A stretch of DNA of 64,000 bases from Ghiorsea bivora. GTDB taxonomy: Bacteria > Pseudomonadota > Zetaproteobacteria > Mariprofundales > Mariprofundaceae. A program made the position numbers and the translations under genes. Shown here piece by piece: positions 26,797-36,198 of the stretch. The first letter of the stretch is position 1. Each line of letters starts with the position of its first letter. The notes under the pieces are model-generated. The model did no database searches. It was not told the origin of the DNA and was given only the letters and a program-made list of their open reading frames with translations. The stretch covers positions 124,001 through 188,000 of the forward strand of contig NZ_JQLW01000009.1 of assembly GCF_000744415.1 (NCBI RefSeq). Direction: 5' to 3'.

Positions 26797-26883
26797 ATGA
26801 CAACGCAACCCTGTGTCCAAGTTGCGCCTATAGATTACACATTGTTATTAGAAGTAGCTAAGGAAGGTCTGAACAAGTCATGA
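26797..26883 (+). pseudogene. 28-codon ORF ending inside a repeat, possible gene remnant
   Basis: One base after the DUF6172 stop an ATG opens MTTQPCVQVAPIDYTLLLEV and closes with AKEGLNKS and a TGA. The last residues are coded by the left end of the repeat at 26862. The first 20 residues vaguely resemble the N terminus of MoaE-like proteins, but too little remains to tell. It could be the stub of a gene cut off by the repeat, or a chance ORF. Confidence 0.3.
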
Positions 26884-27022
26884 ACTCGCATTTTGTGCCC
26901 AGTGCACCCAAACTCTGCGTTGTGCGTTTAAGCAATAGTCTAGCTATTACTTGCAACACACGCCTAGGTTTTGAGTACCCTGAACTACAACCTGCTTTGT
27001 CCATGACTTGTTCAGACCTTCC
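26862..27022. mobile_element. MITE-like element, copy A (about 161 bp)
   Basis: The ends are perfect 21-bp inverted repeats beginning ggaaggtctgaacaagtca, and the direct repeat CTAA flanks both sides (26858-26861, 27023-27026), like a 4-bp target duplication. The inside is palindromic around agcaatag/ctattact and has no ORF. An inverted copy is at 59134-59293, sharing for example cacccaaactctgcgttgtg. The element supplies the end of rsmA (GKV-stop) on the minus strand and of the 28-codon ORF on the plus strand. Confidence 0.75.
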
Positions 27023-27797
27023 CTAACTTTAGTGTAATTCGCACCCAATCATCATAATCAAGTTGTTCAGGGCGTTTTTTGGGGTCGATACCAATGCTTA
27101 GGTAATCTTCCTGTGTCAGTTGTCCACGAAACTGATTATAAATTGTTTTACGACGGTGGGCAAAACCCTGCCTTACTGTCTTTTGTAGTGCCTCATAACT
27201 GCATTTTGGTGCTCTACCATGGGGCAGCAAACGAATAACCATAGAATGTACTTTAGGTGGTGGATTAAATGCACCTGGAGGCAAAACAATCAGTTTCTTA
27301 GGCTCATAAAAATGGCGTACGAGTACGGATAAACCACCATATATTTTTGTCCCCGACTCCGCCGTGATGCGTTGCCCTACTTCCTTTTGGTACATCAAAA
27401 CCATACCGCCAGATAAAGAAAACGATGCCAATAAAGCCGTTAAAGGCCCACTGATATTGTAAGGAAGATTACCAACTATCCATTGCGGGTTGTCTGTTGC
27501 CACAACATCAGACAACACCTCCATCACATCACCATGTGCAACTTTTAAATTGGGATATTCATTTGTCTTTTCCTGCCAAAACTGTGCAAATCGGTCATCT
27601 TTTTCAATAATCGTAAGTTGGGATACTCTTGCCAACACCGATGTGGTGATTGCACCAGGTCCTGGACCAATTTCAATTGCGCTCTCGCCAACAGGGATTG
27701 CTTCTGCAATGGTTCGGATTGCTTTCTCACTGACCAAAAAGTGTTGCCCCAATGCTTTATTGGCGCGAAATTTACCATCGTGTGTAGGTTTTGACAT
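27012..27797 (-). CDS. rsmA: 16S rRNA dimethyladenosine transferase
   Basis: Dimethylates two adjacent adenines (A1518/A1519 in E. coli numbering) near the 3' end of 16S rRNA using SAM. The protein has NKALGQHFLVSEKA at the N terminus, the SAM site IEIGPGPGAITTSVL, the NLPYNIS catalytic motif and PPPKVHSMVIRL, at the usual 261 residues. The start at 27797 (MSKPTHDGKF) is chosen because the family begins just before ALGQHFL. The longer frame to 27839 would overlap the divergent gene. The last codons (GKV and TGA) lie in a MITE-like repeat. Confidence 0.95.
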   Translation of the reverse strand: MSKPTHDGKFRANKALGQHFLVSEKAIRTIAEAIPVGESAIEIGPGPGAITTSVLARVSQLTIIEKDDRFAQFWQEKTNEYPNLKVAHGDVMEVLSDVVATDNPQWIVGNLPYNISGPLTALLASFSLSGGMVLMYQKEVGQRITAESGTKIYGGLSVLVRHFYEPKKLIVLPPGAFNPPPKVHSMVIRLLPHGRAPKCSYEALQKTVRQGFAHRRKTIYNQFRGQLTQEDYLSIGIDPKKRPEQLDYDDWVRITLKLGKV

Positions 27798-27830
27798 GGG
27801 GCTACTATACAAATCAAGGAGTAAACATCT

Positions 27831-28157
27831 ATGCAACATTGGTTTTTTCTCATCTCTGCCATTTTATTGGAAGTTGCGGGCACCACAGCTATGAAATTTT
27901 CTGAAGGTTTTACAAAAATCGTACCATCGATATTGATGGCTGTGCTTTTTTTATCATCCCTTGCCATGCTTACCCTTGCTTTAAAAAAGTTTGAAATCGG
28001 CATGGCTTATGCCATTTGGTCGGGGCTTGGCACGGCTTTGATTGCAGTGTTAGGTATTTATTTATTCAATGAAACGGCAAGTTTGATGAAGTTTTTCAGT
28101 ATCCTTCTCATCATTGCGGGTGTCGTTGGTCTTCATTTAAGCGGAGCAAACCATTAA
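27831..28157 (+). CDS. Small multidrug resistance (SMR) family transporter
   Basis: A 108-residue four-helix membrane protein with the SMR signature: the essential Glu in ISAILLEVAGTTAMKFSEGF, LKKFEIGMAYAIWSGLGTA in helix 3 and IAVLGIYLFNETASLMKFFS. SMR proteins are antiparallel dimers that exchange protons for cationic drugs or guanidinium. The sequence alone does not say which subtype. AGGAG precedes the ATG. It is divergent from rsmA and 10 bases upstream of selO. Confidence 0.9.
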   Translation: MQHWFFLISAILLEVAGTTAMKFSEGFTKIVPSILMAVLFLSSLAMLTLALKKFEIGMAYAIWSGLGTALIAVLGIYLFNETASLMKFFSILLIIAGVVGLHLSGANH

Positions 28158-28167
28158 ACATCTCACT

Positions 28168-29733
28168 ATGAAACATTTAAGATTTGACCATACATTTATT
28201 GACAAGCTTCCAGCAGACCCTGTCACCCACAGTGTTCGCCGCCAAGTCGTTGAAGCTTGTTACTCCTTTGTTTCCCCCAAAACCACGGCTGCACCCAAGC
28301 TATTGATTCATAGTCCAGAAGTGGCTGAACTTTTAGATTTAAGTGATAAAGACTGTCATTCTGACCTGTTTACCCAAGTCTTTTCAGGCAATGCCCTTCT
28401 CGATGATATGAAACCCTACGCCATGTGTTATGGCGGGCATCAATTTGGCAACTGGGCAGGACAACTGGGTGATGGTCGCGCCATTGTTTTAGGCGATGTC
28501 ATCAACAACAAAGGTGAACGCTGGACATTGCAACTCAAGGGTGCGGGTGAAACACCGTATTCAAGAAGTGCAGATGGTTTGGCAGTGCTTCGCTCATCCA
28601 TTCGTGAGTTTTTATGCAGTGAAGCAATGTTTCATTTGGGTGTGCCGACGACCCGTGCTTTAAGTTTGTGTGCCACTGGCGACCAAGTATGGCGTGATAT
28701 GTTTTATGATGGTCATCCTGAATACGAACACGGCGCTGTAGTTTGCCGCGTTGCACCTTCTTTTTTACGCTTTGGTAGTTTTGAAATCTTTGCCGCACGC
28801 AACGACCTTAAAACATTAAAAACACTTCTGGACTTCACCATTCGCACTTATTTCCCCCATTTGATTCAAGATGATAATATCAATACGGACACTTACACAC
28901 GTTGGTTCGCCGAAGTCTGTGATACAACCAAAACCATGATTATACACTGGCAACGCGTGGGATTTGTACATGGGGTAATGAACACCGATAATATGTCGAT
29001 TCATGGGCTTACCATTGATTATGGGCCTTATGGTTGGCTGGAAGATTACAATCCTGATTGGACACCCAATACCACCGATGCAACCAATCATCGCTATGCC
29101 TTTGGCAAACAAGCCCATATCGCCCACTGGAACTTGATGAAATTGGCACAAGCCATTGCCCCTTTGTTTAGCGATACAACACCTTTGCAAGATACACTCA
29201 ATGCTTATGCCCCTGCCTATAAAAAAGCGTGGCAAACGATGATGCAACAAAAATTAGGTTTAAATACCTTTGATGAAGCTTTGGCTGAGCAACTGATGAA
29301 CAATTTAGAACGAATCGAAACGGATATGACAATATTCTTCAGAAAACTTGCCGATATTTCAGCGCAAAACACAATCGAACAGTGCATCCAAACCATTAGT
29401 CCTGCTTTTTATGGTGATGATTGGGAAGTTTATGCGAGTAACATATGGAAAGATTGGTTTAACGATTATTTGAAACATATACAAAGTGACAACAATGCCA
29501 ACCGAAAACAAGCCATGAATCTTGTGAATCCCAAATATGTATTACGCAATTATTTAGCCCAGCTTGCCATTGATAAAGCCGACAGCGGCGATGTATTCAT
29601 GCTGCATGAATTGTTTGAGGTTTTGAAAAAACCGTATGCCGAACAACCTGAGTTTGAAGATAAATATGCCCAAAAACGTCCTGATTGGGCGAAAGAAAAA
29701 GCAGGTTGCTCTATGTTGTCTTGTAGCTCCTAA
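28168..29733 (+). CDS. selO: Protein adenylyltransferase SelO
   Basis: Pseudokinase-fold enzyme that transfers AMP from ATP to protein hydroxyls in the redox response. The 521-residue protein has MCYGGHQFGNWAGQLGDGRA, LQLKGAGETPYSRSADGLAV, VRVAPSF-like RVAPSFLRFG, GVMNTDNMSIHGLTIDYGP (the metal/ATP site) and the C-terminal CSMLSCSS, whose Cys corresponds to the Sec position of eukaryotic SelO. Length is slightly longer than E. coli YdiU. The gene follows the SMR gene closely on the plus strand. Confidence 0.93.
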   Translation: MKHLRFDHTFIDKLPADPVTHSVRRQVVEACYSFVSPKTTAAPKLLIHSPEVAELLDLSDKDCHSDLFTQVFSGNALLDDMKPYAMCYGGHQFGNWAGQLGDGRAIVLGDVINNKGERWTLQLKGAGETPYSRSADGLAVLRSSIREFLCSEAMFHLGVPTTRALSLCATGDQVWRDMFYDGHPEYEHGAVVCRVAPSFLRFGSFEIFAARNDLKTLKTLLDFTIRTYFPHLIQDDNINTDTYTRWFAEVCDTTKTMIIHWQRVGFVHGVMNTDNMSIHGLTIDYGPYGWLEDYNPDWTPNTTDATNHRYAFGKQAHIAHWNLMKLAQAIAPLFSDTTPLQDTLNAYAPAYKKAWQTMMQQKLGLNTFDEALAEQLMNNLERIETDMTIFFRKLADISAQNTIEQCIQTISPAFYGDDWEVYASNIWKDWFNDYLKHIQSDNNANRKQAMNLVNPKYVLRNYLAQLAIDKADSGDVFMLHELFEVLKKPYAEQPEFEDKYAQKRPDWAKEKAGCSMLSCSS

Positions 29734-29779
29734 AAACTTGATAAGCTCTGCATAAACCCATATTCAAGGTTTGCTTGGC

Positions 29780-30667
29780 TTACTTTTTGATTTGGTACTC
29801 TGCTTTCAACACTGAAATATCAGCTTCATCCATCAGTTGTTTAATCCAAGTATCCAATGCCTTTTTGCGTAGAATACTCGTCACTTCGTCTTTCACATCA
29901 TCCACACTTGGGGTATTACCTTCTTTTTTACCCAACCATTCAATAATATGCCAACCAAACTTGGTTTTTACTGGCTGGCTAATACGACGTTTTTCACTCA
30001 AAGCAAAAGCAACATCTTCAAAAGGTTTCACCATAGTTCCCCGAGCAAACCAGTTTAAATCGCCACCCCGACCTTTGTTGCTATCATCAATAGAAAACTG
30101 CGCAGCTAAAGCAGAAAAGCTATCGGGTTTACGTTTTAACATTTTTAAAACTTCCAATGCTTTTTGTTTATCCGACAACAAAATATGCCGTACATGAATT
30201 TGCTCAGGGATTTTAAAGTCATCCATATGTTTATCGTAATACGCTTGAATTTGCGCATCATTAAACACGGCAACATCTTGTTGTTGCCAATCTCGAATAC
30301 TTTGAATCAACACTGAGTTTTGCGCTTGGTGGATACGATGTTGAACCAAAGGATCCCTGTCCAAACCCATTGCCTTCGCCTTTTGAGCCACAGCTTCACG
30401 CTGGATCATCACATGTAATATCTTTGCTCTGGCTTCTTCATCTTGCATCAGATGTCGCATGGATTCAGGCATACTTAAAATTTCATAATCAATATCAATA
30501 TCATGAATCTCTTTGCCACTCACCACAGCAACCACAGGACTATTTACCTGAGATACACCCTTATCCATACTTTTATTTTCACAGCCTGATAATGACAACA
30601 ATATCAAGATAAACATCAACATCAGCTGTTGCTTGGGTAGCACTCTAGAATTCGCAATACTTTTCAT
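29780..30667 (-). CDS. Parvulin-type peptidyl-prolyl isomerase lipoprotein
   Basis: A 295-residue exported protein. The N terminus ends in a lipobox (LLSLSGC, Cys29), followed by a SurA/EpsD-like helical region and a parvulin domain (about 155-250: HVRHILLSDKQKALEVL, SDD-like DDSNKGRGGDLNWFARGTMV, KTKFGWHIIEWLG). It probably assists folding of outer-membrane or periplasmic proteins while anchored to the membrane. It is convergent with selO and divergent from cstA, so it is likely a single-gene unit. Confidence 0.88.
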   Translation of the reverse strand: MKSIANSRVLPKQQLMLMFILILLSLSGCENKSMDKGVSQVNSPVVAVVSGKEIHDIDIDYEILSMPESMRHLMQDEEARAKILHVMIQREAVAQKAKAMGLDRDPLVQHRIHQAQNSVLIQSIRDWQQQDVAVFNDAQIQAYYDKHMDDFKIPEQIHVRHILLSDKQKALEVLKMLKRKPDSFSALAAQFSIDDSNKGRGGDLNWFARGTMVKPFEDVAFALSEKRRISQPVKTKFGWHIIEWLGKKEGNTPSVDDVKDEVTSILRKKALDTWIKQLMDEADISVLKAEYQIKK

Positions 30668-30715
30668 GTGCGCTAGCGTATCGCCATATTTCTGTAATAA
30701 AAAGGGGAAGTTTTC

Positions 30716-32410
30716 ATGTCACCAGCGGTTATGGCCATCGTGGTCTTAAGTTTATACCTTATCTTTTACCACTTTTATGCCAAAGCAGTGCTTGGGCGTA
30801 AGGTTTTTGAACTTGATGATTCTAATATCACACCCGCACACAGCATGAATGATGGTATTGATTATGTGCCTGCCAATAAATACATTTTGTTTGGTCACCA
30901 CTATGCATCCATTGCAGGCTTAGCCCCCATGCTTGGTCCTGCTATTGCTGTGATTTGGGGCTGGTTACCCGCTTTATGTTGGGTGGTCTTTGGTACACTA
31001 CTCATTGGTGCTGTTCACGATTTTTCCGCTTTAATACTTTCCTCTCGCTACAAAGGGGAAAGTGTGGGCACGATCGCCAAAGATGTGATTTCACCGCGCA
31101 CGCGCCTATTATTTTTATTGGTTATTTTCTTCCTTGTAGCATTGGCGATGGGTGTATTCGTACTTGTAATTTCAGGACTATTTGCTGCACCTGATGCTGC
31201 AAACATTGCCCCTACTGCACACCCAGAAGCCGTATTTCCCACTTATTCACTCATGCTTATTGCTATGGTGATTGGCTTTTTGGTATACAAAAAGAACTTA
31301 CCTGTTTGGCCTTTGATTGGTTTAGGTTTTGTCGCCATGCTGGTCACGACATGGTGGGGATTGGATAACCCAGTCACGGGTTTTACCGCCAAAGATTGGA
31401 CTTGGTCACTTTTGGCTTATGCCTTTTTAGCCAGTGTGCTTCCCGTTTGGCTTTTACTGCAACCCCGAGATTTTTTAAACTCCCTGCTTTTATACCTTGC
31501 GCTTGCCATGATGTTAATTGGCTTTTTCATGCTAGACCCAGAGTGGGTCGCCCCTGCGATCAACCCTAATCCAGAGGGGGCACCACCCATGCTTCCCTTC
31601 TTATTCATCGTGATTGCATGTGGCGCTGTATCTGGCTTTCACGGCATTGTGGCATCGGGTACATCTTCCAAACAATTGGACAAAGAAACGGACGCACCCT
31701 TGATTGGTTATGGTGGCATGATTGGTGAGTCTTTATTAGCATTGCTTGCTGTGTTGGCAACAACCGCAGGTGCATTTTCCACCCGCAGCGACTGGGAAGC
31801 ATTTTATGGCTCATGGGGACAAGCTGTGGGTTTACATCAAAAACTTGGCGTGTTTATCCAAGGTAATGCCAACTTTATTCATCAACTGGGTATCCCTTAT
31901 GATTATGCCGCAGCATTTATTAGCGTAGTTGTGGTCGGCTTTGCCATGACTTCAGTGGATACTGGCGCACGACTTTTACGTTTTAATATCCAAGAAATCG
32001 GTAAAACCATCAATTTCAAGTGGTTTGATAACCGTTATGTTGCCACCTTGCTTGCCGTATCGGCCATGGGTTTCTTCGCCTTCTTTGAAATGGATGGTAA
32101 ACCCGCAGGATTATTCTTGTGGACATTGTTTGGTACCACCAACCAAATCTTAGCTGGGCTAACATTGCTTACGGTGACCATCTATCTATACCGCAAAAAG
32201 AAACCTATACTTTATACATTACTGCCCATGTTATTGGTGCTAGGTACTACCATCGCAGGTATGATTATGGGTATGATAGGCGCGATTGAAAAAGAGCAGT
32301 GGACAGTTGCCGCTGTTGGCTTCAGCATATTTGCATTGGCAGTGTGGGTGTTGATTGAAGCACTGCTGGTGGTAAAAAAGATTAAAAACGAGCGTACACA
32401 ACAAACATAA
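30716..32410 (+). CDS. cstA: Carbon starvation protein CstA family transporter
   Basis: A 564-residue polytopic inner-membrane protein with GIDYVPANKYILFGHHYASIAG, GPAIAVIWGWLPALCWVVFG, ISPRTRLLFLLVIFF, VSGFHGIVASGTSSKQLD and TSVDTGARLLRFNIQEIG (given in pieces), all CstA hallmarks. Family members import peptides or pyruvate under carbon limitation. It is shorter than the about 700-residue E. coli CstA, matching the compact form. AAAGGGGAAG precedes the ATG. A PIN-PhoH gene follows by 22 bases. Confidence 0.92.
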   Translation: MSPAVMAIVVLSLYLIFYHFYAKAVLGRKVFELDDSNITPAHSMNDGIDYVPANKYILFGHHYASIAGLAPMLGPAIAVIWGWLPALCWVVFGTLLIGAVHDFSALILSSRYKGESVGTIAKDVISPRTRLLFLLVIFFLVALAMGVFVLVISGLFAAPDAANIAPTAHPEAVFPTYSLMLIAMVIGFLVYKKNLPVWPLIGLGFVAMLVTTWWGLDNPVTGFTAKDWTWSLLAYAFLASVLPVWLLLQPRDFLNSLLLYLALAMMLIGFFMLDPEWVAPAINPNPEGAPPMLPFLFIVIACGAVSGFHGIVASGTSSKQLDKETDAPLIGYGGMIGESLLALLAVLATTAGAFSTRSDWEAFYGSWGQAVGLHQKLGVFIQGNANFIHQLGIPYDYAAAFISVVVVGFAMTSVDTGARLLRFNIQEIGKTINFKWFDNRYVATLLAVSAMGFFAFFEMDGKPAGLFLWTLFGTTNQILAGLTLLTVTIYLYRKKKPILYTLLPMLLVLGTTIAGMIMGMIGAIEKEQWTVAAVGFSIFALAVWVLIEALLVVKKIKNERTQQT

Positions 32411-32432
32411 AAGCAAACGAGGAGCTTCTTCT

Positions 32433-33803
32433 ATGCCAACTTCTAAACCCAAGGCAACACCGTATATCTATGTTCTAGACACCAATGTATTGATTCATGA
32501 CCCCAATGCATTACTACGTTTTGATGAACATCATGTGGTCATACCCGTGGTCGTTTTGGAAGAAATGGACAAGGTGAAACGTGGCATGGATGAAATTGCG
32601 CGTAATATTCGCGAAGCTTCACGCACCTTGGATATGTTAAGCGCACAACAAGATGATTTATCGCAAGGCTGTGAATTAGCTGGTGGTGGTCGACTATTCT
32701 TCGAGTTGGATGATAAAACCGATGGTTTACCCGACTCGTTTACCCACGGCATGGCAGATAATCGTATTATCGCAGTCACCATGCGTTTGCAGCAGAAAAA
32801 CCCCAAGAAAAAGGTCGTTTTGGTCTCCAAAGACATCAATTTACGCATCAAAGCCCGTGCTTTAGGCTTAAAAACAGAAGATTACCGCTCTGACCGTGTG
32901 GTGGAAGACATCAATGTTTTATCTACAGGCATCATGACTTTGTCGCATGAGTCATGGGAAGCCATGGCAAAAGATATGGTGGTCAGTGATGTGGAGTTTG
33001 GTAATCGTTATGAGGTGTGCTGGCCCAAAGATTTAACCTTGCCTCACTTGCACAACTTTATCGCTTTACCTGGAGATTTAGAGGTCTCCCTTCGTTGTAC
33101 CAAGATTGAAGATGATGGGCGTGTAACACTTGAAGACATTTGTTCATACCGTAGCTCTCGCCATGCTATTTGGGGTGTTCAAGCACGCAATGCTGAGCAA
33201 AATCTTGCCATGAACTTACTCATGGATGCCAATTTGGATTTGGTGGCACTCATGGGTGTGGCAGGCTCTGGTAAAACATTATTGGCACTGGCTTGCGGTT
33301 TGCACCAAACCCTAGATATGGGTTTGTATGATAAAATATTGGTTACCCGCGCTACTGTACCTATGGGACAAGATATTGGTTTTTTACCGGGCACAGAAAA
33401 AGAAAAAATAGAGCCTTGGATGGGTGCGATTACCGATAACTTGGCTTACCTCTTGGACGAACAAACTACGGATATTTCATCCGTATTGGGGCAACATCGC
33501 ATTGAAATTGCCGCACTTTCTTTTGCCCGAGGTCGCACATTTAGCCGTACATGGTTGATTATCGATGAAGCACAAAACCTCACCCCACATCAAATGAAAA
33601 CCTTGGTCACACGCATGGGAGAAGGCTCAAAAATCATTATTTTGGGCAACAATGCACAAATCGACACCCCTTACCTAACCTCACAAACCAATGGCCTAAC
33701 CTTGGCTGTCAAACAATTCTCCGATTGGGAATTTTCAGGACATGTGCAATTGCAAGCCAGTGAACGTTCGCGTTTGGCTGCATACGCTGCTGAGGTATTA
33801 TAA
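32433..33803 (+). CDS. PIN domain / PhoH-type ATPase fusion
   Basis: The 456-residue protein pairs an N-terminal PIN ribonuclease domain (about 8-140: VLDTNVLIHDPNALL, VVVLEEMDKVKRG, DNRIIAVTMRL, with acidic metal ligands) with a C-terminal PhoH helicase-like ATPase (MGVAGSGKTLLALACG, LIIDEAQNLTPHQMKTLVTR). PhoH2-type proteins act as sequence-selective RNA helicase/RNases. It is full length, with GAGGAG before the ATG. It follows cstA and precedes a lone ABC permease gene in a plus-strand series. Confidence 0.92.
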   Translation: MPTSKPKATPYIYVLDTNVLIHDPNALLRFDEHHVVIPVVVLEEMDKVKRGMDEIARNIREASRTLDMLSAQQDDLSQGCELAGGGRLFFELDDKTDGLPDSFTHGMADNRIIAVTMRLQQKNPKKKVVLVSKDINLRIKARALGLKTEDYRSDRVVEDINVLSTGIMTLSHESWEAMAKDMVVSDVEFGNRYEVCWPKDLTLPHLHNFIALPGDLEVSLRCTKIEDDGRVTLEDICSYRSSRHAIWGVQARNAEQNLAMNLLMDANLDLVALMGVAGSGKTLLALACGLHQTLDMGLYDKILVTRATVPMGQDIGFLPGTEKEKIEPWMGAITDNLAYLLDEQTTDISSVLGQHRIEIAALSFARGRTFSRTWLIIDEAQNLTPHQMKTLVTRMGEGSKIIILGNNAQIDTPYLTSQTNGLTLAVKQFSDWEFSGHVQLQASERSRLAAYAAEVL

Positions 33804-33806
33804 ACT

Positions 33807-34628
33807 TTGCTACAAACACTCAAGTCCAACCCTTTAATGCTCACTGGGGCAATGATTGTTGTCTTCGTCGCTACCATTGCCATTCTTGCGCCATGGCTTG
33901 CGCCCTATGACCCTGACCATATCGTGATTCGTGATATGTTGCTGCCACCATCCGCCGAACATTGGTGTGGCACAGACACTTTGGGTCGTGATGTATTCTC
34001 AAGGCTTTTGTATGGCGCACGAATTTCATTGCTGGTTGGGCTGGTCGCTGTGGGCATTGCGCTCTTGGTAGGCACCATCTTGGGTGCTATTGCAGGTTAT
34101 GCAGGTGGTATCTGGGACAACATCATCATGCGTTGGACAGATATGGTCTTATGTTTCCCCACCTTTTTTCTTATTTTAGCTGTGATTGCATTTTTAGAGC
34201 CATCCATTTGGAATATCATGATTATCATTGGTTTAACCTCTTGGATGGGTGTCACCCGCTTACTTCGCGCCGAATTTTTAAGTTTAAGAGAGCGTGAATT
34301 TGTTCTGGCTGCAAAAAGTATTGGCACACCACCTTTGCGCATGGTTTGGTCGTATATGTTGCCCAATGCGATGGGGCCATTGTTGGTGTCTGCCGTGCTC
34401 GGCATTGCAGGTGCCGTATTGATTGAATCAGGTTTATCATTCTTAGGGCTTGGTGTGCAGCCACCTACCGCATCTTGGGGCAATATGCTCACTGAAGGTA
34501 AAGATAATATTCAAATTGCATGGTGGTTATCGGTCTATCCTGGTTTAGCAATTTTAATTACCGTCTTGGGTTACAATCTACTGGGTGAAGGTTTGAGAGA
34601 TGTATTTGACCCCAAACTAAAACGTTAA
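33807..34628 (+). CDS. ABC transporter permease, OppC/DppC type, without partners
   Basis: A 273-residue inner-membrane permease of the peptide/nickel ABC class: N-terminal OppC_N segment (PYDPDHIVIRDMLLPPSAEHWCGTD), the binding-protein-dependent transport domain with the EAA loop (EFVLAAKSIGTPPLRMVWSY) and ESGLSFLGLGVQPPTASWG. The start is a TTG 3 bases after the PIN-PhoH stop with GAGG upstream. The first ATG, at 33837, would remove 10 residues. No OppB, ATPase or binding-protein gene is adjacent, so its partners must be elsewhere. Confidence 0.88.
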   Translation: MLQTLKSNPLMLTGAMIVVFVATIAILAPWLAPYDPDHIVIRDMLLPPSAEHWCGTDTLGRDVFSRLLYGARISLLVGLVAVGIALLVGTILGAIAGYAGGIWDNIIMRWTDMVLCFPTFFLILAVIAFLEPSIWNIMIIIGLTSWMGVTRLLRAEFLSLREREFVLAAKSIGTPPLRMVWSYMLPNAMGPLLVSAVLGIAGAVLIESGLSFLGLGVQPPTASWGNMLTEGKDNIQIAWWLSVYPGLAILITVLGYNLLGEGLRDVFDPKLKR

Positions 34629-34629
34629 A

Positions 34630-35100
34630 ATGAACAAAAATCACGAAGATTATATGCAACTTGCTTTGATCCAAGCACAGCTTGCAGCAGACATGGATGA
34701 AGTGCCTGTAGGTGCAGTTTTGATTACAGATGATGGGCAAGTATTTTCAGCCCACAATGCACCCATCAACAAACATGATGCAACATGCCATGCTGAAATC
34801 GAAGTGATACGCAAAACATCTGCATCTATCGGCAATTATCGTTTATTAAACAGCATCTTATATGTCACCCTAGAACCATGCCTGATGTGCGCGGGCGCTA
34901 TCATTCATGCAAGAGTTGGCACTGTAGTATATGGCGCAGAGGACAACAAAACAGGTGCGGTGTCTTCACTCTATCAAGTTTTATCCGATAAGCGTTTAAA
35001 TCATCAACCCCACATCATTTCAGGTATCTTACAAGATGAATGCAGCCAACAACTGCGCGCCTTCTTCAAAGCCAAACGTTTAAAGAAAAAGAATGCCTGA
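34630..35100 (+). CDS. tadA: tRNA-specific adenosine deaminase
   Basis: Converts the wobble adenine of tRNA-Arg(ACG) to inosine. The 156-residue protein has the zinc deaminase motifs HAEIEVIRK (His ligand and catalytic Glu) and PCLMCAGAIIHARVG (two Cys ligands), with the usual C-terminal helix ECSQQLRAFFKAKRLKKK. It starts right after the permease gene and overlaps the next gene by 8 bases, so it is probably co-transcribed with it. Length is normal. Confidence 0.95.
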   Translation: MNKNHEDYMQLALIQAQLAADMDEVPVGAVLITDDGQVFSAHNAPINKHDATCHAEIEVIRKTSASIGNYRLLNSILYVTLEPCLMCAGAIIHARVGTVVYGAEDNKTGAVSSLYQVLSDKRLNHQPHIISGILQDECSQQLRAFFKAKRLKKKNA

Positions 35101-36169
35101 ACCTCTGAAAAATCTATATAATGACACCTTTTTTTACTCGTTAAACAAGGCAATGGTTCAAACATACCCAGTATTTGATACACAGAAGTTTAACGCACTC
35201 ATTTTTGATAGAAACTGGGAAAACAAAGAACTCAAACAACGCATGCGACATATTACAGAATCATTACATCAATGTTTACCCGACTATGAACAAGCTATTC
35301 CCATACTCAAAGCAGCTTCAAGCCAGTTTTCCAATACTTTTACACACATGTTTTTTCCTGAATATGCTGAACTGTATGGCATCAATCATTACGATATTTC
35401 TATGGATGCACTAGAGCATTTCACCCAATACTCATCATCCGAATTTGCCATTCGTCCGTTTATTATAAAATATCCCAAAGAGACCATGCAACACATGCAA
35501 ACATGGGCAAAGCATAAGAATGAACATGTGCGCCGCCTAGCATCGGAAGGCTGCCGCCCACGTCTGCCTTGGGCAATGCAGCTGCCCGCTTTTGTGCAAG
35601 ATCCAAGCCCTGTTTTAGAAATCCTTGAGCAACTTAAACATGATGAAAGCCTGTATGTACGGCGTAGTGTGGCGAACAATTTGAATGACATCGCCAAAGA
35701 CCACCCACAATTCGTGTGTGACATTGCCAAATCTTGGTTGGGTTTTGATGCTGATACAGATTGGCTGGTCAAACACGCTTGCCGCACACTTTTAAAACAA
35801 GCTCACCCTGAAACATTAGCCTTGTTTGGCTTTACACCTGCCGAGCATGTTCAAGTTCAGAGCTTTAAAGTTTCACCACAAGTTTCATGGGGTGGTAAGG
35901 TTAAATTCTCAGCTACCCTAAACAGCGATAAACCATTGGGAAAACTGCGTTTAGAATTTGCCATCGACTTCATGAAAGCCAATGGAAAAACGACACGCAA
36001 AGTATTCAAAATATCTGAATCAAGCCTCAAAGAAACATCTAAAACCATTCAAAAATCATTCAGCTTCAAACCCATATCCACCCGCAAGTATTATGCTGGA
36101 GAACATCAACTCTCGTTGATAATCAATGGACAAGAATGCGCAAAGCAACCTTTTCTGCTAACCTCTTAA
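35093..36169 (+). CDS. DNA alkylation repair (AlkD-like HEAT-repeat) protein
   Basis: A 358-residue protein. The first two thirds are helical and HEAT-like, with [39 protein letters not shown] and [20 protein letters not shown] typical of the AlkD/AlkC DNA glycosylase superfamily. The last roughly 110 residues ([20 protein letters not shown] onward) look like a beta domain ending in QPFLLTS, as in the longer members. These enzymes remove or recognise alkylated bases. Its start overlaps tadA by 8 bases. Confidence 0.85.
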   Translation: MPEPLKNLYNDTFFYSLNKAMVQTYPVFDTQKFNALIFDRNWENKELKQRMRHITESLHQCLPDYEQAIPILKAASSQFSNTFTHMFFPEYAELYGINHYDISMDALEHFTQYSSSEFAIRPFIIKYPKETMQHMQTWAKHKNEHVRRLASEGCRPRLPWAMQLPAFVQDPSPVLEILEQLKHDESLYVRRSVANNLNDIAKDHPQFVCDIAKSWLGFDADTDWLVKHACRTLLKQAHPETLALFGFTPAEHVQVQSFKVSPQVSWGGKVKFSATLNSDKPLGKLRLEFAIDFMKANGKTTRKVFKISESSLKETSKTIQKSFSFKPISTRKYYAGEHQLSLIINGQECAKQPFLLTS

Positions 36170-36198
36170 ACACACACGAAATAAAGAAGAGGGCAAAC

